From Pseudomonas benzenivorans (GTDB lineage Bacteria; Pseudomonadota; Gammaproteobacteria; Pseudomonadales; Pseudomonadaceae), in NCBI RefSeq assembly GCF_900100495.1, contig NZ_FNCT01000006.1:248001-312000 (forward strand): a stretch of DNA of 64,000 bases. Reading direction: 5' to 3'. Positions 26,868-35,928 of this stretch are shown here, piece after piece (the stretch's first letter is position 1; every line of letters starts with the position of its first letter). The notes beneath the pieces were generated by a model, which did no database searches, was not told the DNA's origin, and saw only the letters and a list, made by a program, of their open reading frames with translations. A program made the position numbers and the translations under genes.

Positions 26868-27462
26868 ATGAAACTCTACGACCTCACCCTGTCCGGCAAC
26901 TGCTACAAAGTCCGCCTGTTTCTCGGCCTGATCGGCCAGCACGCCGAGCTGCAAACCCTCGACTTGCGAGCCGGCGAGCACAAACGCGCGGATTACCTGG
27001 CGATCAATCCGCGCGGCCAGGTGCCGGCGCTGGTCGATGGCGAGCTGCAGCTGGGCGATTCCCAGGCCATCCTGGTGTACCTGGCGCGGCGCTATGCCGA
27101 CGAACGCTGGTATCCGCTGGATGCCGTCAGCCAGGGGCGGATAGCCGGCTGGCTGAGCTTTGCCGCCAACGAAATCCACCATGGCCCCGGCATGGCGCGC
27201 CTGGGCAAGCTGTTCGGCATGCCCATCGATCAGGCCGGCGCGCAACACAAAGCCCTGGCCAGGTGCGCTGCTCGACGCGCACCTGGCCAGGCATGACTGG
27301 CTGGCCCAGGGCAACCAGCCGAGCATCGCCGACGTCGCGGTCTATCCCTATGCCGCCCTGGCCGGTGACGCCGGTATCGACCTGGCGCCCTATGTCCACC
27401 TCGCGGCCTGGTTCGTCCGGATACGGGCGCTGCCCGGCTATATCGGCATGCCAGGTCTGTAA
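26868..27462 (+). pseudogene. Glutathione S-transferase, frameshifted
   Basis: The first frame encodes a good GST N-terminal domain (MKLYDLTLSGNCYKVRLFLG, then RGQVPALVDGELQLGDSQAI) and the start of the helical domain. It then leaves the family at about 27259 and stops at 27296. The family sequence resumes in the next frame (LLDAHLARHDWLAQGN, then PSIADVAVYPYAALAGDA) and ends at 27462. The shift falls in a perfect 15-bp inverted repeat, 27254-27268 with 27277-27291. Either the gene is broken or this is a sequencing error. Spliced, the product would be about 198 residues, the normal GST length. The next gene starts 20 bp later. Confidence 0.85.
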
Positions 27463-27482
27463 CCGAGCACAGGAGCAGCGCG

Positions 27483-28412
27483 ATGAACAGTCCTTTCCAC
27501 CGTGGCGAACAGGCGATCCAGAGCCGTCTCGGCGTGCGCGACAAGCTCGAGGAAATCGGCCGCCGGGTCATCCGCCCCTACATGCCGGAACAGCACCGCG
27601 AATTCTTCGCCCAGCTGCCCTGGCTGCTGACCGGCAGCCTGGCGGCGGACGGTTGGCCGCACGCCTCGCTGCTCCATGGGGCACCGGGTTTTGCCTACTC
27701 GCCGGAGCCCACGGTGCTGCGCGTCGACGCCGCGATAGACGCCGACGATCCGCTGGCCAGCCATCTCCAGCGAGGCGCGCCCCTCGGCTTGCTGGGATTG
27801 GAGCTGCCGACCCGTCGACGCAACCGGCTCAATGGCCAGATCGGCCAGCGGGATGGCCGCGGCTTTACCCTGCAGGTCCGCCAATCCTTCGGTAACTGTC
27901 CGAAGTACATCCAGGCCCGCGACTGGCACGCCCAGTCGCGCACGCCCGGCCCGACGGAGCACGGCAGCGGCCTGGACCAGCGCTGGCTGGAGCTGGCCCG
28001 GCGCGCCGACACCCTGTTCATCGCCAGCCACAATGCCGACCCGCAGAGCGGCGGCGTGGACATCTCCCATCGCGGCGGCGCAGCAGGGTTCCTCGCCCTG
28101 GGTAGCGACGGCCGCCTGTGGCTGCCGGACTACAGCGGCAACCTGATGTTCAACACCCTCGGCAACCTGCTGCTGGAACCGCGCTGCGGCCTGCTGCTGA
28201 TCGACTTCGCCAGCGGCGACCTGCTGCACCTGCAGGCCCGCGCCGAGCTCTTCTGGCCCGAGCAATTGGCGGCACAGGGGCAACCGCTGGCCGCCGGCGC
28301 CGAGCGCATGCTCGCCCTGACCCCGGGCAGCTGGCTGCTGCGCCGGGCACGGCTGCCGCTGGCGTTTGGCCCCGCCCAACCTTCGCCCGCCCTCCCCATT
28401 CAAGGAACGTAA
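27483..28412 (+). CDS. FMN-binding split-barrel (pyridoxamine phosphate oxidase-like) protein
   Basis: This is a 309-residue protein of the pyridoxamine 5'-phosphate oxidase-related superfamily. Features include LAADGWPHASLLHGAPGF (barrel strand binding FMN), RNRLNGQIGQRDGRGFTL, the FGNCPKYIQARDW signature and DISHRGGAAGFLALGSDGRLWLPDYSGNLMFNTLGNLLLEPRCGLL, which repeats the barrel motif. This two-barrel form is seen alone or fused to ferredoxin reductases; the reaction is unknown. It lies in the TetR-controlled group between the GST gene and a metallo-hydrolase gene (3-bp gap), suggesting one transcript. Confidence 0.88.
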   Translation: MNSPFHRGEQAIQSRLGVRDKLEEIGRRVIRPYMPEQHREFFAQLPWLLTGSLAADGWPHASLLHGAPGFAYSPEPTVLRVDAAIDADDPLASHLQRGAPLGLLGLELPTRRRNRLNGQIGQRDGRGFTLQVRQSFGNCPKYIQARDWHAQSRTPGPTEHGSGLDQRWLELARRADTLFIASHNADPQSGGVDISHRGGAAGFLALGSDGRLWLPDYSGNLMFNTLGNLLLEPRCGLLLIDFASGDLLHLQARAELFWPEQLAAQGQPLAAGAERMLALTPGSWLLRRARLPLAFGPAQPSPALPIQGT

Positions 28413-28414
28413 TC

Positions 28415-29281
28415 ATGCGTCTATTCAGCCTGTTTGCAGCAACCCTGCTGGCCCTCGCCAGCCTCCCCGGCGAAGCCGCCGGGGTGCGCTTCAGCCTGGT
28501 GAAAACTGCCGAGACCAAGACCCTGGATGCCTTCACCGTGGAGGGCGGTGCGTGGACACAGACGGCGATCGCCAGCCACATGGCGGTGCTGATCGAGCAT
28601 CACGCCGCCACCCTGCTGTTCGACACCTCGCTGGGCCGTCAGGTCGACAGCCAGTTCGAGGGCGAGATGCCCTGGTACGACAAACCGCTGCTGCGCTACG
28701 GCGAGGTGCAGCCGGTGCGTGACCAGCTCGACCGCGACGGCATCCGCGTCGACCGCATTTTGCTGTCCCATGCGCACTGGGATCATGCCTCGGGCCTGGC
28801 CGACTTCCCGGAAGTACCGGTCTGGGCGCCTTACGCGGAGATCGAGTTCAGCCAGATCGCCACGCCGCCGGCGATACTGCCCAGCCAGTTCGAGCACAAG
28901 GTCAAATGGATGCCCTACGAGTTCGCCCCCAAGCCCTTCATGGGCTTCGACGAAAGCCACGACCTGTTCGGCGACGGCAGCCTGGTACTGGTCCCGCTGA
29001 GCGGCCACACCCCAGGATCGGTCGGGCTGTTCATCACCCTCGAGGACGGCCGCCGCTTCTTCTTTACCGGCGATGCCAGCTGGCGCCTGGAGGGTTTCAC
29101 TGGGCCCAAGGAAAAATTCTGGATCAGCCGGCGCATGGTTGATCACGACCGCGAGGCAACCCGTTCGGTGCTGCAACAGGTGCATGAGCTGCTGCAGCAA
29201 GCCCCGACGCTGACCGTGGTGCCGGCCCACGACGCGCGCGTCCACCAGCAGCTGGGCTTCTACCCGGACTGGACCCGCTAG
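28415..29281 (+). CDS. Periplasmic metallo-beta-lactamase-fold hydrolase
   Basis: This 288-residue protein has a signal peptide (MRLFSLFAATLLALASLPGEAA-G) and a metallo-beta-lactamase fold. Zinc ligands are in SHAHWDHASG (the HxHxDH motif), the LSGHTPGSVGLF His, FTGDASW Asp and the final PAHDARV His. It is of the family that includes N-acyl-homoserine lactonases, but no specific substrate can be read. It starts 2 bp after the FMN-barrel gene and has an AAGGAAC ribosome site, so it is the last gene of the GST-FMN barrel-MBL unit. Confidence 0.9.
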   Translation: MRLFSLFAATLLALASLPGEAAGVRFSLVKTAETKTLDAFTVEGGAWTQTAIASHMAVLIEHHAATLLFDTSLGRQVDSQFEGEMPWYDKPLLRYGEVQPVRDQLDRDGIRVDRILLSHAHWDHASGLADFPEVPVWAPYAEIEFSQIATPPAILPSQFEHKVKWMPYEFAPKPFMGFDESHDLFGDGSLVLVPLSGHTPGSVGLFITLEDGRRFFFTGDASWRLEGFTGPKEKFWISRRMVDHDREATRSVLQQVHELLQQAPTLTVVPAHDARVHQQLGFYPDWTR

Positions 29282-29410
29282 GCATAGCCAACCCGGTGGC
29301 AAAGCGAGTGTCCCGACTAAGGTCTAAAGGCTGGGCCGGCCCGTCCATGCTTTATTTCACGGCGCCGTAACAGACCGGTCATGAGCCGGTCCGCCCACCC
29401 CCGAGGAGAC

Positions 29411-29418
29411 AACAATAA
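29411..29418 (+). promoter_or_regulatory. Crc/Hfq catabolite-repression motif on the OprD start
   Basis: AACAATAA fits the AANAANAA CA-motif bound by Hfq with Crc in Pseudomonas. It runs from the ribosome site (GAGGAGAC) into the ATG at 29418, so translation of this porin should be repressed on preferred carbon sources. Confidence 0.6.
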
Positions 29419-30671
29419 TGAGTAAGACGCCCCTCGCCCAAGCCGTGGCCCTCGCCACCCTGGGTGCCAGCCTGACCCTGCCGTCCCTGGCCCATGCGGA
29501 GTTCATCAAGGACAGCAAGGCCAACCTGGAGCTGCGCAACTTCTATATGAATCGCGATCTGCGCAATAGCACCGCGGCGCAGCAATCCAAACGCGAAGAG
29601 TGGGCCCAGGGTTTCATCCTCAAGGCCGAATCCGGCTTTACCGAGGGCACCCTGGGCTTCGGCCTGGATGCCTATGCCGGCCTGGGCCTGAAGCTCGATT
29701 CGTCGGACGAACGCGCCGGCACCAACCTGCTGCCGAACAGTTTCGGCGACGAGGGGCCGGGCGAGTACTCGGAGGCCACTGCCGCTGCCAAGGTCAGGCT
29801 GTCGAAGACCGTGGCCAAGGTCGGCGGCCTGATGCCCAAGCTGCCGATCGTCACCTCCGGCGATTCGCGCCTGCTGCCCCAGGTCTTCACCGGCGGCATG
29901 CTCACTTCCCAGGAACTCGATGGCCTGACCCTCAACGGCGGCCAACTGCGCGAGGTGAACTTTCGCAACTCCACCGACAGCCAGGACATCCTCGCCACCA
30001 ATGCCGGCGGTGAAAGCGACCGCTACAACTTCGCCGGCGGCGACTACAAGTTCAACGGCGGCAACACCACCGTGGGCCTGTGGTACGGCGAGCTGGAGGA
30101 CATCTACGACCAGAAGCTCTACAACCTGATCCATGTGCAGCCGATCGGCGCCTGGAAGCTCGGCGCGAACCTGGCGTACTTCGACTCCGAGGACAACGGC
30201 CGGCAACTCGGCGGCACGATCGACAACGACCTGACCTCGGTCAACCTGTGGGCGGGCCTGGGCGCACATACCTTCCGCCTGGGTTATCAGGATGTCGGCG
30301 GCGACAACGCCTTCCCTTTCCTGAACGAGACCGACCCCTATATCGTCAACTACATCCAGATCCTTGATTTCACCCGCAAGGACGAGCAATCCTGGCAAGC
30401 GCGCTACGACATCAACTTTGCGTCTTATGGCGTACCCGGGCTGGTGGCCTTCGTCCGCTACGTAACCGGTGAAGACTTCGCCGGCGCGGGCGGGCGTGAC
30501 GGCAAGGAATGGGAACGCGACCTGGATATCAGCTACACCATCCAGGAAGGCCCGCTGAAGAACCTCGGCGTGCGCTGGCGCAATGCCATGGTCCGCAGCA
30601 ATGCGGCTGCTACCGGCGGCGATCTGGACGAAAACCGCCTGATCGTCAGCTACAGCATTCCGCTGATGTAA
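29418..30671 (+). CDS. OprD-family outer-membrane porin (first)
   Basis: This is a 417-residue substrate-specific 18-strand porin. The signal peptide (ending PSLAHA-E) is followed by the family hallmark AEFIKDSKANLELRNFYMNRDLR. Other blocks are RLSKTVAKVGGLMPKLPIV, SRLLPQVFTGGMLTSQELDG and the terminal strand DLDENRLIVSYSIPLM. Members take up basic amino acids, carboxylates or aromatics; which one cannot be read. It is about 30 percent or more alike by eye to the second OprD at 57961. A bidirectional terminator follows. Confidence 0.93.
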   Translation: MSKTPLAQAVALATLGASLTLPSLAHAEFIKDSKANLELRNFYMNRDLRNSTAAQQSKREEWAQGFILKAESGFTEGTLGFGLDAYAGLGLKLDSSDERAGTNLLPNSFGDEGPGEYSEATAAAKVRLSKTVAKVGGLMPKLPIVTSGDSRLLPQVFTGGMLTSQELDGLTLNGGQLREVNFRNSTDSQDILATNAGGESDRYNFAGGDYKFNGGNTTVGLWYGELEDIYDQKLYNLIHVQPIGAWKLGANLAYFDSEDNGRQLGGTIDNDLTSVNLWAGLGAHTFRLGYQDVGGDNAFPFLNETDPYIVNYIQILDFTRKDEQSWQARYDINFASYGVPGLVAFVRYVTGEDFAGAGGRDGKEWERDLDISYTIQEGPLKNLGVRWRNAMVRSNAAATGGDLDENRLIVSYSIPLM

Positions 30672-30687
30672 AAACCGAGCACAAACG

Positions 30688-30718
30688 AAAAGCCCGCTCA
30701 TTTTCGAGCGGGCTTTTT
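30688..30718. terminator. Bidirectional terminator between the OprD gene and amtB
   Basis: The stem AAAAGCCCGCTC/GAGCGGGCTTTT (30688-30699 with 30706-30717) has a 6-nt loop and flanking A and T runs. It serves both converging genes. Confidence 0.93.
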
Positions 30719-30732
30719 GTTGCCTGGATCAA

Positions 30733-31941
30733 TCAGTCTTCGCTGACCGCCCCGATCTTGTGCACCGACAGGTCGGCACCGTTGAACTCTTCTTCCTGGC
30801 TCAGACGGATGCCCACCAGTGCCTTCAGCAGGCCATACACCAGCAGGCCGCCGGCCAGAGCCAGCGCCGCACCGAGCGCGGTACCGATGAACTGGCTGGT
30901 CAGGCTGACGCCACCCAGGCCGCCCAGGGTTTGCTGGCCGAAGATCCCGCAGGCGATGCCGCCCCATACGCCGCACAGGCCGTGCAACGGCCAGACGCCG
31001 AGGACGTCGTCGATTTTCCATTTGACCTGGGTCGCGGTGAACGCCCAGACGAACAGCCCCCCGGCGATCGCGCCGGTCGCCAGGGCGCCGACCGGGTGCA
31101 TCAGGTCGGAACCGGCGCACACCGCCACCAGGCCGGCCAGCGGGCCGTTGTGCAGGAATCCCGGGTCGTTGCGCCCGACTAGCAGCGCCGCCACGGTGCC
31201 GCCGACCATCGCCATCAGCGTGTTCACCGCCACCAGGCCGCTGACGCTGCCCAGGGTTTGCGCACTCATCACGTTGAAGCCGAACCAGCCGATGATCAGG
31301 ATCCACGAGCCGAGAGCCAGGAACGGGATGTTCGACGGGGCGAACGCCACAAGACGCCCTTCGCGGTACCGCCCGTTGCGCCGGCCGAGCAGGATCACCG
31401 CGCCCAGCGCCAGCCAGCCGCCGACCGCATGCACCACCACCGAGCCGGCGAAGTCATGGAAGGCCGCGCCGTACTGCGCCTCCAGCCAGGCCTGCAGCCC
31501 GTAGTTGCCATTCCAGATCATGCCCTCGAAGAACGGATAGACGAAGGCCACGATCAATAGCGTGGCGCACAGTTGTGGGCCGAACTTGGCGCGCTCGGCG
31601 ATGCCGCCGGAGATGATTGCCGGAATCGCCGCGGCAAAGGTCAGCAGGAAGAAGAACTTGACCAGAGCATAGCCGTTCCCCTCGGTCAGCACGCTCGCCG
31701 GCTCGAGAAAGCTCACGCCATAGGCGACCCAGTAGCCCACGAAGAAGTAGGCCAAGGCCGACACGGCAAAGTCGGAGATGATCTTCGACAAGGCGTTGAC
31801 CTGGTTCTTCTGACGCACCGTGCCCACTTCGAGGAAGGCGAAGCCGGCATGCATGGCCAGCACCATCACGGCACCCAGCAGGATGAACAGGGTATTGGAG
31901 CCGTGAATCAGGGTTTCCACAGCACTGTTGATGTTTTCCAT
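30733..31941 (-). CDS. amtB: Ammonium transporter AmtB
   Basis: This is a 402-residue Amt family channel with eleven hydrophobic helices. Recognisable blocks are LLGAVMVLAMHAGFAFLEVG, FPFFEGMIWNGNYGL, FHDFAGSVVVHAVGGWLALG (first pore His), GFNVMSAQTLG and WPLHGLCGVWGGIACGIFG (second pore His). The start Met31941 has GGAG upstream; an 18-residue longer frame exists. glnK is not adjacent, unlike the usual glnK-amtB pairing. A sigma-54 promoter match lies about 260 bp upstream. Confidence 0.93.
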   Translation of the reverse strand: MENINSAVETLIHGSNTLFILLGAVMVLAMHAGFAFLEVGTVRQKNQVNALSKIISDFAVSALAYFFVGYWVAYGVSFLEPASVLTEGNGYALVKFFFLLTFAAAIPAIISGGIAERAKFGPQLCATLLIVAFVYPFFEGMIWNGNYGLQAWLEAQYGAAFHDFAGSVVVHAVGGWLALGAVILLGRRNGRYREGRLVAFAPSNIPFLALGSWILIIGWFGFNVMSAQTLGSVSGLVAVNTLMAMVGGTVAALLVGRNDPGFLHNGPLAGLVAVCAGSDLMHPVGALATGAIAGGLFVWAFTATQVKWKIDDVLGVWPLHGLCGVWGGIACGIFGQQTLGGLGGVSLTSQFIGTALGAALALAGGLLVYGLLKALVGIRLSQEEEFNGADLSVHKIGAVSED

Positions 31942-32710
31942 CAGCGAAGAAAACTCCGTCGTTGGGAAGAAGCACCAAAGCGGATCACTTTCCATCGATT
32001 ACGCACCATATGACGGCACGATTATCGATGCAGTCCACTTCGAGAAGTCCCGGACAGCGCTCCATCGGGGCCGACCAGAATCTTTACAATGGCACTTTTC
32101 CCTTATTTATTAATGGCTTATTGATGCACCGCGGCGTCCTGGCCAATCCCCACAAAGCCCCACAAAGAGGCATAAGTCAGAAAGTGCGCACCAACACAAT
32201 GCAAGCGTTGTACCAGCCCGCGAGTAAGCACGCCCCAATAGCATGCGCCCATTGGTCGCAGCCCCCTGTACCCCGGCCGGCCTCCGCCTCGTTTCGAGCC
32301 AACCGTGCTGGCCGGCCCCAATGCCTGGAAGCAGCAGCCACCGCCAAGCCACGGCGAGCAGCCTGAACGCCCTTGCCCCCGCGACGCACCACTTTGGATC
32401 ACCCATAACCCGATCCAGCGCCCCGACCGCGCAGGTACCCCTCGGCCAACACAGCCCGCAGGCGGCCGCGGCGCCTCTATTTCGTTGCCGCCCAGCGCCC
32501 AGCGCACGCGTCAACGCGACGGCAACGAGCCTGGCCACAATCTTGCTAAGCCCAATGCCGGGTCGCAGCCAAGGACCGAGTGACGACTCGGTAACAGGCT
32601 GAACAAGCAGGCCCATCGCTTGCCCACTCCAGGACGGTTTCACCGCCCTCGCCACCGCGCCTCATGGGCCTAGTGGCGCTTCTACCGCCCTCTTGCCAAG
32701 GAAGTGCTCG
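31942..32710. other. Long non-coding control region between amtB and the EAL gene
   Basis: Seven hundred seventy bp without a credible gene. The left part (31960-32130) is AT-richer than the surroundings and would be the amtB leader. It is followed by a sigma-54 promoter match at 32200-32216 and a degenerate NtrC-like dyad (GCACC-N5-GGATC, 32386-32400). The only long open frame (minus, 32110-32655) has no family features. Confidence 0.6.
32200..32216 (-). promoter_or_regulatory. Sigma-54 promoter for amtB
   Basis: On the minus strand, CTGGTACAACGCTTGCA matches the -24/-12 consensus YTGGCACR-N4-TTGCW with a single mismatch and the exact GG-N10-GC spacing. It points to amtB. Nitrogen-limited, NtrC-dependent transcription would be expected. 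Confidence 0.6.
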
Positions 32711-33874
32711 GTGCTCGACGGTCAACCCCTCGCCGTCTTTCAACCCTTCATCGATACCGCCACCGGCCAGATTGCCGGAGTGGAGGCGCTTGCCCGCCTG
32801 CGCGGCGCCGACGGCCAACTGCACTCGGCGGGGCCGCTGTTCGGCGACCCGAAAACCCCGCCCGGCGCCTTGCGCCGCCTCGACCGCGAAGTGCGCGAAC
32901 TGGCCCTGGCGCGTTTTCAAGCCGCGCCGGCGAACTGGTTTCTCAGCCTTAACATCTCGCCGCGCTGGATCAGCCGGTTGCGCCCCGGGCAAGCGCTCCC
33001 CAGCCTCAGACAACTGCAGCGCAGCGGCATCGACCCGGCGCGTATCGTCTTCGAGATCACCGAACTGGGTGGCGCCAGCCAACGCCTGCCCGGCGTGGTG
33101 GCGCGCTACCGCGAAGCCGGCGCGCGCATCGCCATCGACGACTTCGGCGCCGGCTACTCGCAACTCGACCGCGTACTGGCCTTGCAGCCGGATATCCTCA
33201 AGCTGGACATGCGCCTGTTCCAGGAAGCCGCCCGCGGCGGCCCCAGCGAAGAGGTGGTAAAGGCCCTGGCGCAGATGGCCGAGAAGACCGGTTGCTGGAT
33301 CATCGCCGAAGGGGTGGAAACCGAAGCCGAGCTGGACTTCGCCTTGGAGTGCGGTGCGCGCTATGTCCAGGGCTACCTGTTCGCCAAACCCGAACTGGCG
33401 TTCTTCCCCAGCGACGCCTTCGTCACGCGCTTCGCCCAGCTACGTGATCGCTACGTGCAGCACAAACTGGCCGAGCGCGCACGGCTGATGTCCCTGCGCC
33501 AGCAGCTCGGCGAACTGATGAACAGCCTCAAGGCCTGGGCCGAGGCCGGCGCCGCGCCCGGCAGCCTGCTGGCGCCAGATGCCTACCCTTGGCTGCTGAG
33601 AGTCTTTCAGTGCGACCGTCACGGTACGCAGATCACGCCCAACCTGGAATGGCGCGAAGGCACCTGGCACGCCGATACCCGCTACCTCGGCCACAACTGG
33701 TCGTGGCGCCCGTACTTCTACCAACTGCTCGCCGAAGGCTGGGAGGAGCGCCGGCTGATCCTCTCCAGCACCTACCGCGACGCCACCAGCAACCAGTACT
33801 GCCTGACCGCCGGGCAATTCATCGACAACGGCCGGCGTCTGCTGCTGGTGGACATCGACGCGCAGGGTCTGTAG
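32711..33874 (+). CDS. EAL-domain c-di-GMP phosphodiesterase with C-terminal YkuI-like domain
   Basis: This is a ~387-residue phosphodiesterase. All catalytic motifs are intact: EALARL, LSLNISPRW (Asn), VFEITELGG (Glu), IAIDDFGAGYSQLD (Asp pair), ILKLDMR (Lys), WIIAEGVETEAE and YVQGYLFAKP (Gln). Residues ~260-387 (RVFQCDRHGTQITPNLEWREG, SWRPYFYQLLAEGW, SSTYRDATSNQYCLT) fit the sensor-like C-terminal domain of Bacillus YkuI. I prefer the GTG at 32711, which has AAGGAAG 6 nt before it, over a TTG at 32693 without a ribosome site. Confidence 0.88.
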   Translation: MLDGQPLAVFQPFIDTATGQIAGVEALARLRGADGQLHSAGPLFGDPKTPPGALRRLDREVRELALARFQAAPANWFLSLNISPRWISRLRPGQALPSLRQLQRSGIDPARIVFEITELGGASQRLPGVVARYREAGARIAIDDFGAGYSQLDRVLALQPDILKLDMRLFQEAARGGPSEEVVKALAQMAEKTGCWIIAEGVETEAELDFALECGARYVQGYLFAKPELAFFPSDAFVTRFAQLRDRYVQHKLAERARLMSLRQQLGELMNSLKAWAEAGAAPGSLLAPDAYPWLLRVFQCDRHGTQITPNLEWREGTWHADTRYLGHNWSWRPYFYQLLAEGWEERRLILSSTYRDATSNQYCLTAGQFIDNGRRLLLVDIDAQGL

Positions 33875-33896
33875 CGCCGGCACCCCGGCCGCGGCC

Positions 33897-33908
33897 TAGC
33901 AGGCCGTT
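33897..33908. repeat. 12-bp match to the terminal repeat of the 12129 element
   Basis: TAGCAGGCCGTT repeats the first 12 bases of the terminal inverted repeat at 12129 and abuts the stop codon of the DoxX-like gene. It could be the remnant end of another copy, or chance. Confidence 0.35.
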
Positions 33909-34284
33909 ACTTGGCGCGCCTGGCATCGAGACTGAAGGCGCCGGCGCCCTGCACGTACAGCAGGAGAAGGCCGCCGGCCATGGCGAAATTCTTCATGAAC
34001 AGGATCATCTGCATCTGCTCGGCGAAGTTGCGATGGAAGATCAGCGCCGACGCCACGCAGAACCCCGCCAGCGCCAGCGCGGCCCAACGGGTGAACAGGC
34101 CGACGATCAGCGCGAGGCTGCCGCCGATTTCCAGGGCGATCACCAAGGGCAGCAGCGCGCCGGGTACGCCCATGCTCTCCATATAGCCCTGGGTGCCGGC
34201 GTACCCGGTAATCTTGCTGAAGCCAGCCAGCAGGAAGATATGGGCGAGCAGCAGCCGTGCGAGCAAGACGATTGCATTGTTCAT
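33907..34284 (-). CDS. DoxX-family membrane protein
   Basis: This is a 125-residue DoxX/YphA-like protein with four hydrophobic helices. It shows LLLAHIFLLAGFSKITGYAGTQ with the conserved Lys, VPGALLPLVIALEIGGSLALIVGLF, AALALAGFCVASALIFH and LFMKNFAMAGGLLLLYVQG. Members are small redox-linked or quinone-interacting membrane proteins with no firm activity. A single gene, convergent with the EAL gene. Confidence 0.9.
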   Translation of the reverse strand: MNNAIVLLARLLLAHIFLLAGFSKITGYAGTQGYMESMGVPGALLPLVIALEIGGSLALIVGLFTRWAALALAGFCVASALIFHRNFAEQMQMILFMKNFAMAGGLLLLYVQGAGAFSLDARRAK

Positions 34285-34593
34285 ACGCCATCCTCTAAGA
34301 GTGGAATCCGCGTCATCCAGCGCCTGACATCGAGTCCGCCCCGTTTCAGCGGTGTCCCGATGCCGAGTGCGCAGGAGGAATCAACCAGCGCCAGCAACCG
34401 ACCGCCAGACTGGCAGTATGCTTCCATGCGCACCCTGGTTTGACCTTAGCAACGCAGCGCCAGGCTCGCCAGCCGCGAGCAAATTGCCCAGCGCCCCGAC
34501 AAAACCCGCACATGCCGCCCTCCCAGGGACTTGCGGCCGCTCGTGCGAACCCCGAAGCTAGGCGCTTCAGCCACCGAATGGCGAGGACTGGTC
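34285..34593. other. Gap between the DoxX-like gene and dgt
   Basis: These 309 bp lie between divergent genes and must contain the promoters of both. I see no gene, strong hairpin or clear promoter. The start of dgt is a non-ATG codon, so the open frame extending to 34531 is judged untranslated. Confidence 0.55.
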
Positions 34594-35925
34594 TTGGACT
34601 GGCAAACCCTGCTCAACCGCGAACGACTCGGCAAGCCGGCGCACAGCATCGACGAACTGGGCCGCAGCCCGTTTCACAAAGACCATGACCGGATCATCTT
34701 CTCCGGCGCCTTTCGCCGCCTCGGGCGCAAGACCCAGGTACACCCGGTATCCAGCAACGATCATATCCACACCCGCCTGACCCACTCGCTGGAGGTCAGC
34801 TGTGTCGGCCGCTCGCTGGGCATGCGCGTCGGCGAGATGATTCGCGATGCGCTGCCCAGCTGGTGCGACTCCAGCGACCTGGGCATGGTCGTGCAATCAG
34901 CCTGCCTGGCCCATGACATCGGCAACCCGCCGTTTGGCCATTCCGGCGAGGATGCGATTCGCCACTGGTTCCAGCAGGCCGCCGGACGCGGCTGGCTGGA
35001 CGCCATGAGCGAGGCCGAACGCGGCGACTTTCTCAGTTTCGAGGGCAATGCCCAGGGCTTTCGCGTGCTCACCCAACTGGAATACCACCAGTTCGACGGC
35101 GGTACGCGGCTGACCTATGCGACCCTCGGCGCCTACCTGAAGTACCCCTGGACGGCACGCCACGCCGAAGCGCTCGGCTACAAGAAGCACAAGTTCGGCT
35201 GCTACCAGAGCGAATTGCCGCTGCTCGAACAGATCGCCACCAAGCTCGGACTGCCGCAACTGGAAGAGCAGCGCTGGGCGCGCCATCCGCTGGTGTACCT
35301 GATGGAGGCGGCGGACGACATCTGCTACGGCCTGATCGACCTGGAAGACGGCCTGGAGATGGAGCTGCTCGACTACCCGGAAGTCGAGGCGCTGCTGCTC
35401 GACCTGGTCGGCGACGACCTGCCGGAAACCTACCGCCAGCTCGGCCCGCAGGATTCGCGCCGGCGCAAGCTGGCGATCCTGCGCGGCAAGGCCATCGAGC
35501 ACCTGACCAACGCCGCCGCCTACGCCTTTGTCGACCAGCAGGATGCGCTGCTGGCCGGTGCGCTGCCGGGGGACCTGGTCGAGCACATGCACGGCCCGGC
35601 CAAACGCTGCGTACAGAGCGCGAAAGCCATGGCGCGGCAGAAGATCTTCCAGGACAAGCGCAAGACCCTGCATGAGATCGGCGCCTACACCACCCTGGAA
35701 ATTCTGCTCAACGCCTTCTGCGGCGCCGCCCTGGAACAGCACGGCGGGCGCACGCCGTCGTTCAAGCACCGGCGCATTCTCGATCTGCTCGGCAACAATG
35801 CGCCGGATCCTGACTGGCCGCTGTACAGGTCATTTCTGCGGATGATCGACTTTATCGCCGGCATGACCGACAGCTACGCTACTGAGATGGCCCGGGAGAT
35901 GACGGGGCGTTCGAGTCCGGTGTAA
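34594..35925 (+). CDS. dgt: Deoxyguanosinetriphosphate triphosphohydrolase-like protein
   Basis: This HD-superfamily enzyme hydrolyses dGTP (or dNTPs) to nucleoside and triphosphate. The 443-residue product reads [18 protein letters not shown] from a TTG at 34594 with GAGGA upstream. That gives the length I recall for P. aeruginosa, whereas the first ATG in the frame adds unrelated residues. Metal ligands are [15 protein letters not shown] and [20 protein letters not shown] (the HD pair), with [19 protein letters not shown] supplying the last Asp. The FUSC-type gene begins 3 bp after the stop. Confidence 0.92.
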   Translation: MDWQTLLNRERLGKPAHSIDELGRSPFHKDHDRIIFSGAFRRLGRKTQVHPVSSNDHIHTRLTHSLEVSCVGRSLGMRVGEMIRDALPSWCDSSDLGMVVQSACLAHDIGNPPFGHSGEDAIRHWFQQAAGRGWLDAMSEAERGDFLSFEGNAQGFRVLTQLEYHQFDGGTRLTYATLGAYLKYPWTARHAEALGYKKHKFGCYQSELPLLEQIATKLGLPQLEEQRWARHPLVYLMEAADDICYGLIDLEDGLEMELLDYPEVEALLLDLVGDDLPETYRQLGPQDSRRRKLAILRGKAIEHLTNAAAYAFVDQQDALLAGALPGDLVEHMHGPAKRCVQSAKAMARQKIFQDKRKTLHEIGAYTTLEILLNAFCGAALEQHGGRTPSFKHRRILDLLGNNAPDPDWPLYRSFLRMIDFIAGMTDSYATEMAREMTGRSSPV

Positions 35926-35928
35926 TAG

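Noticed and set aside
32110..32655. A 181-codon minus-strand frame in the amtB/EAL gap
   Set aside because: It lacks family features, signal peptide or ribosome site and overlaps the sigma-54 promoter match. Some erosion of an old gene cannot be excluded.
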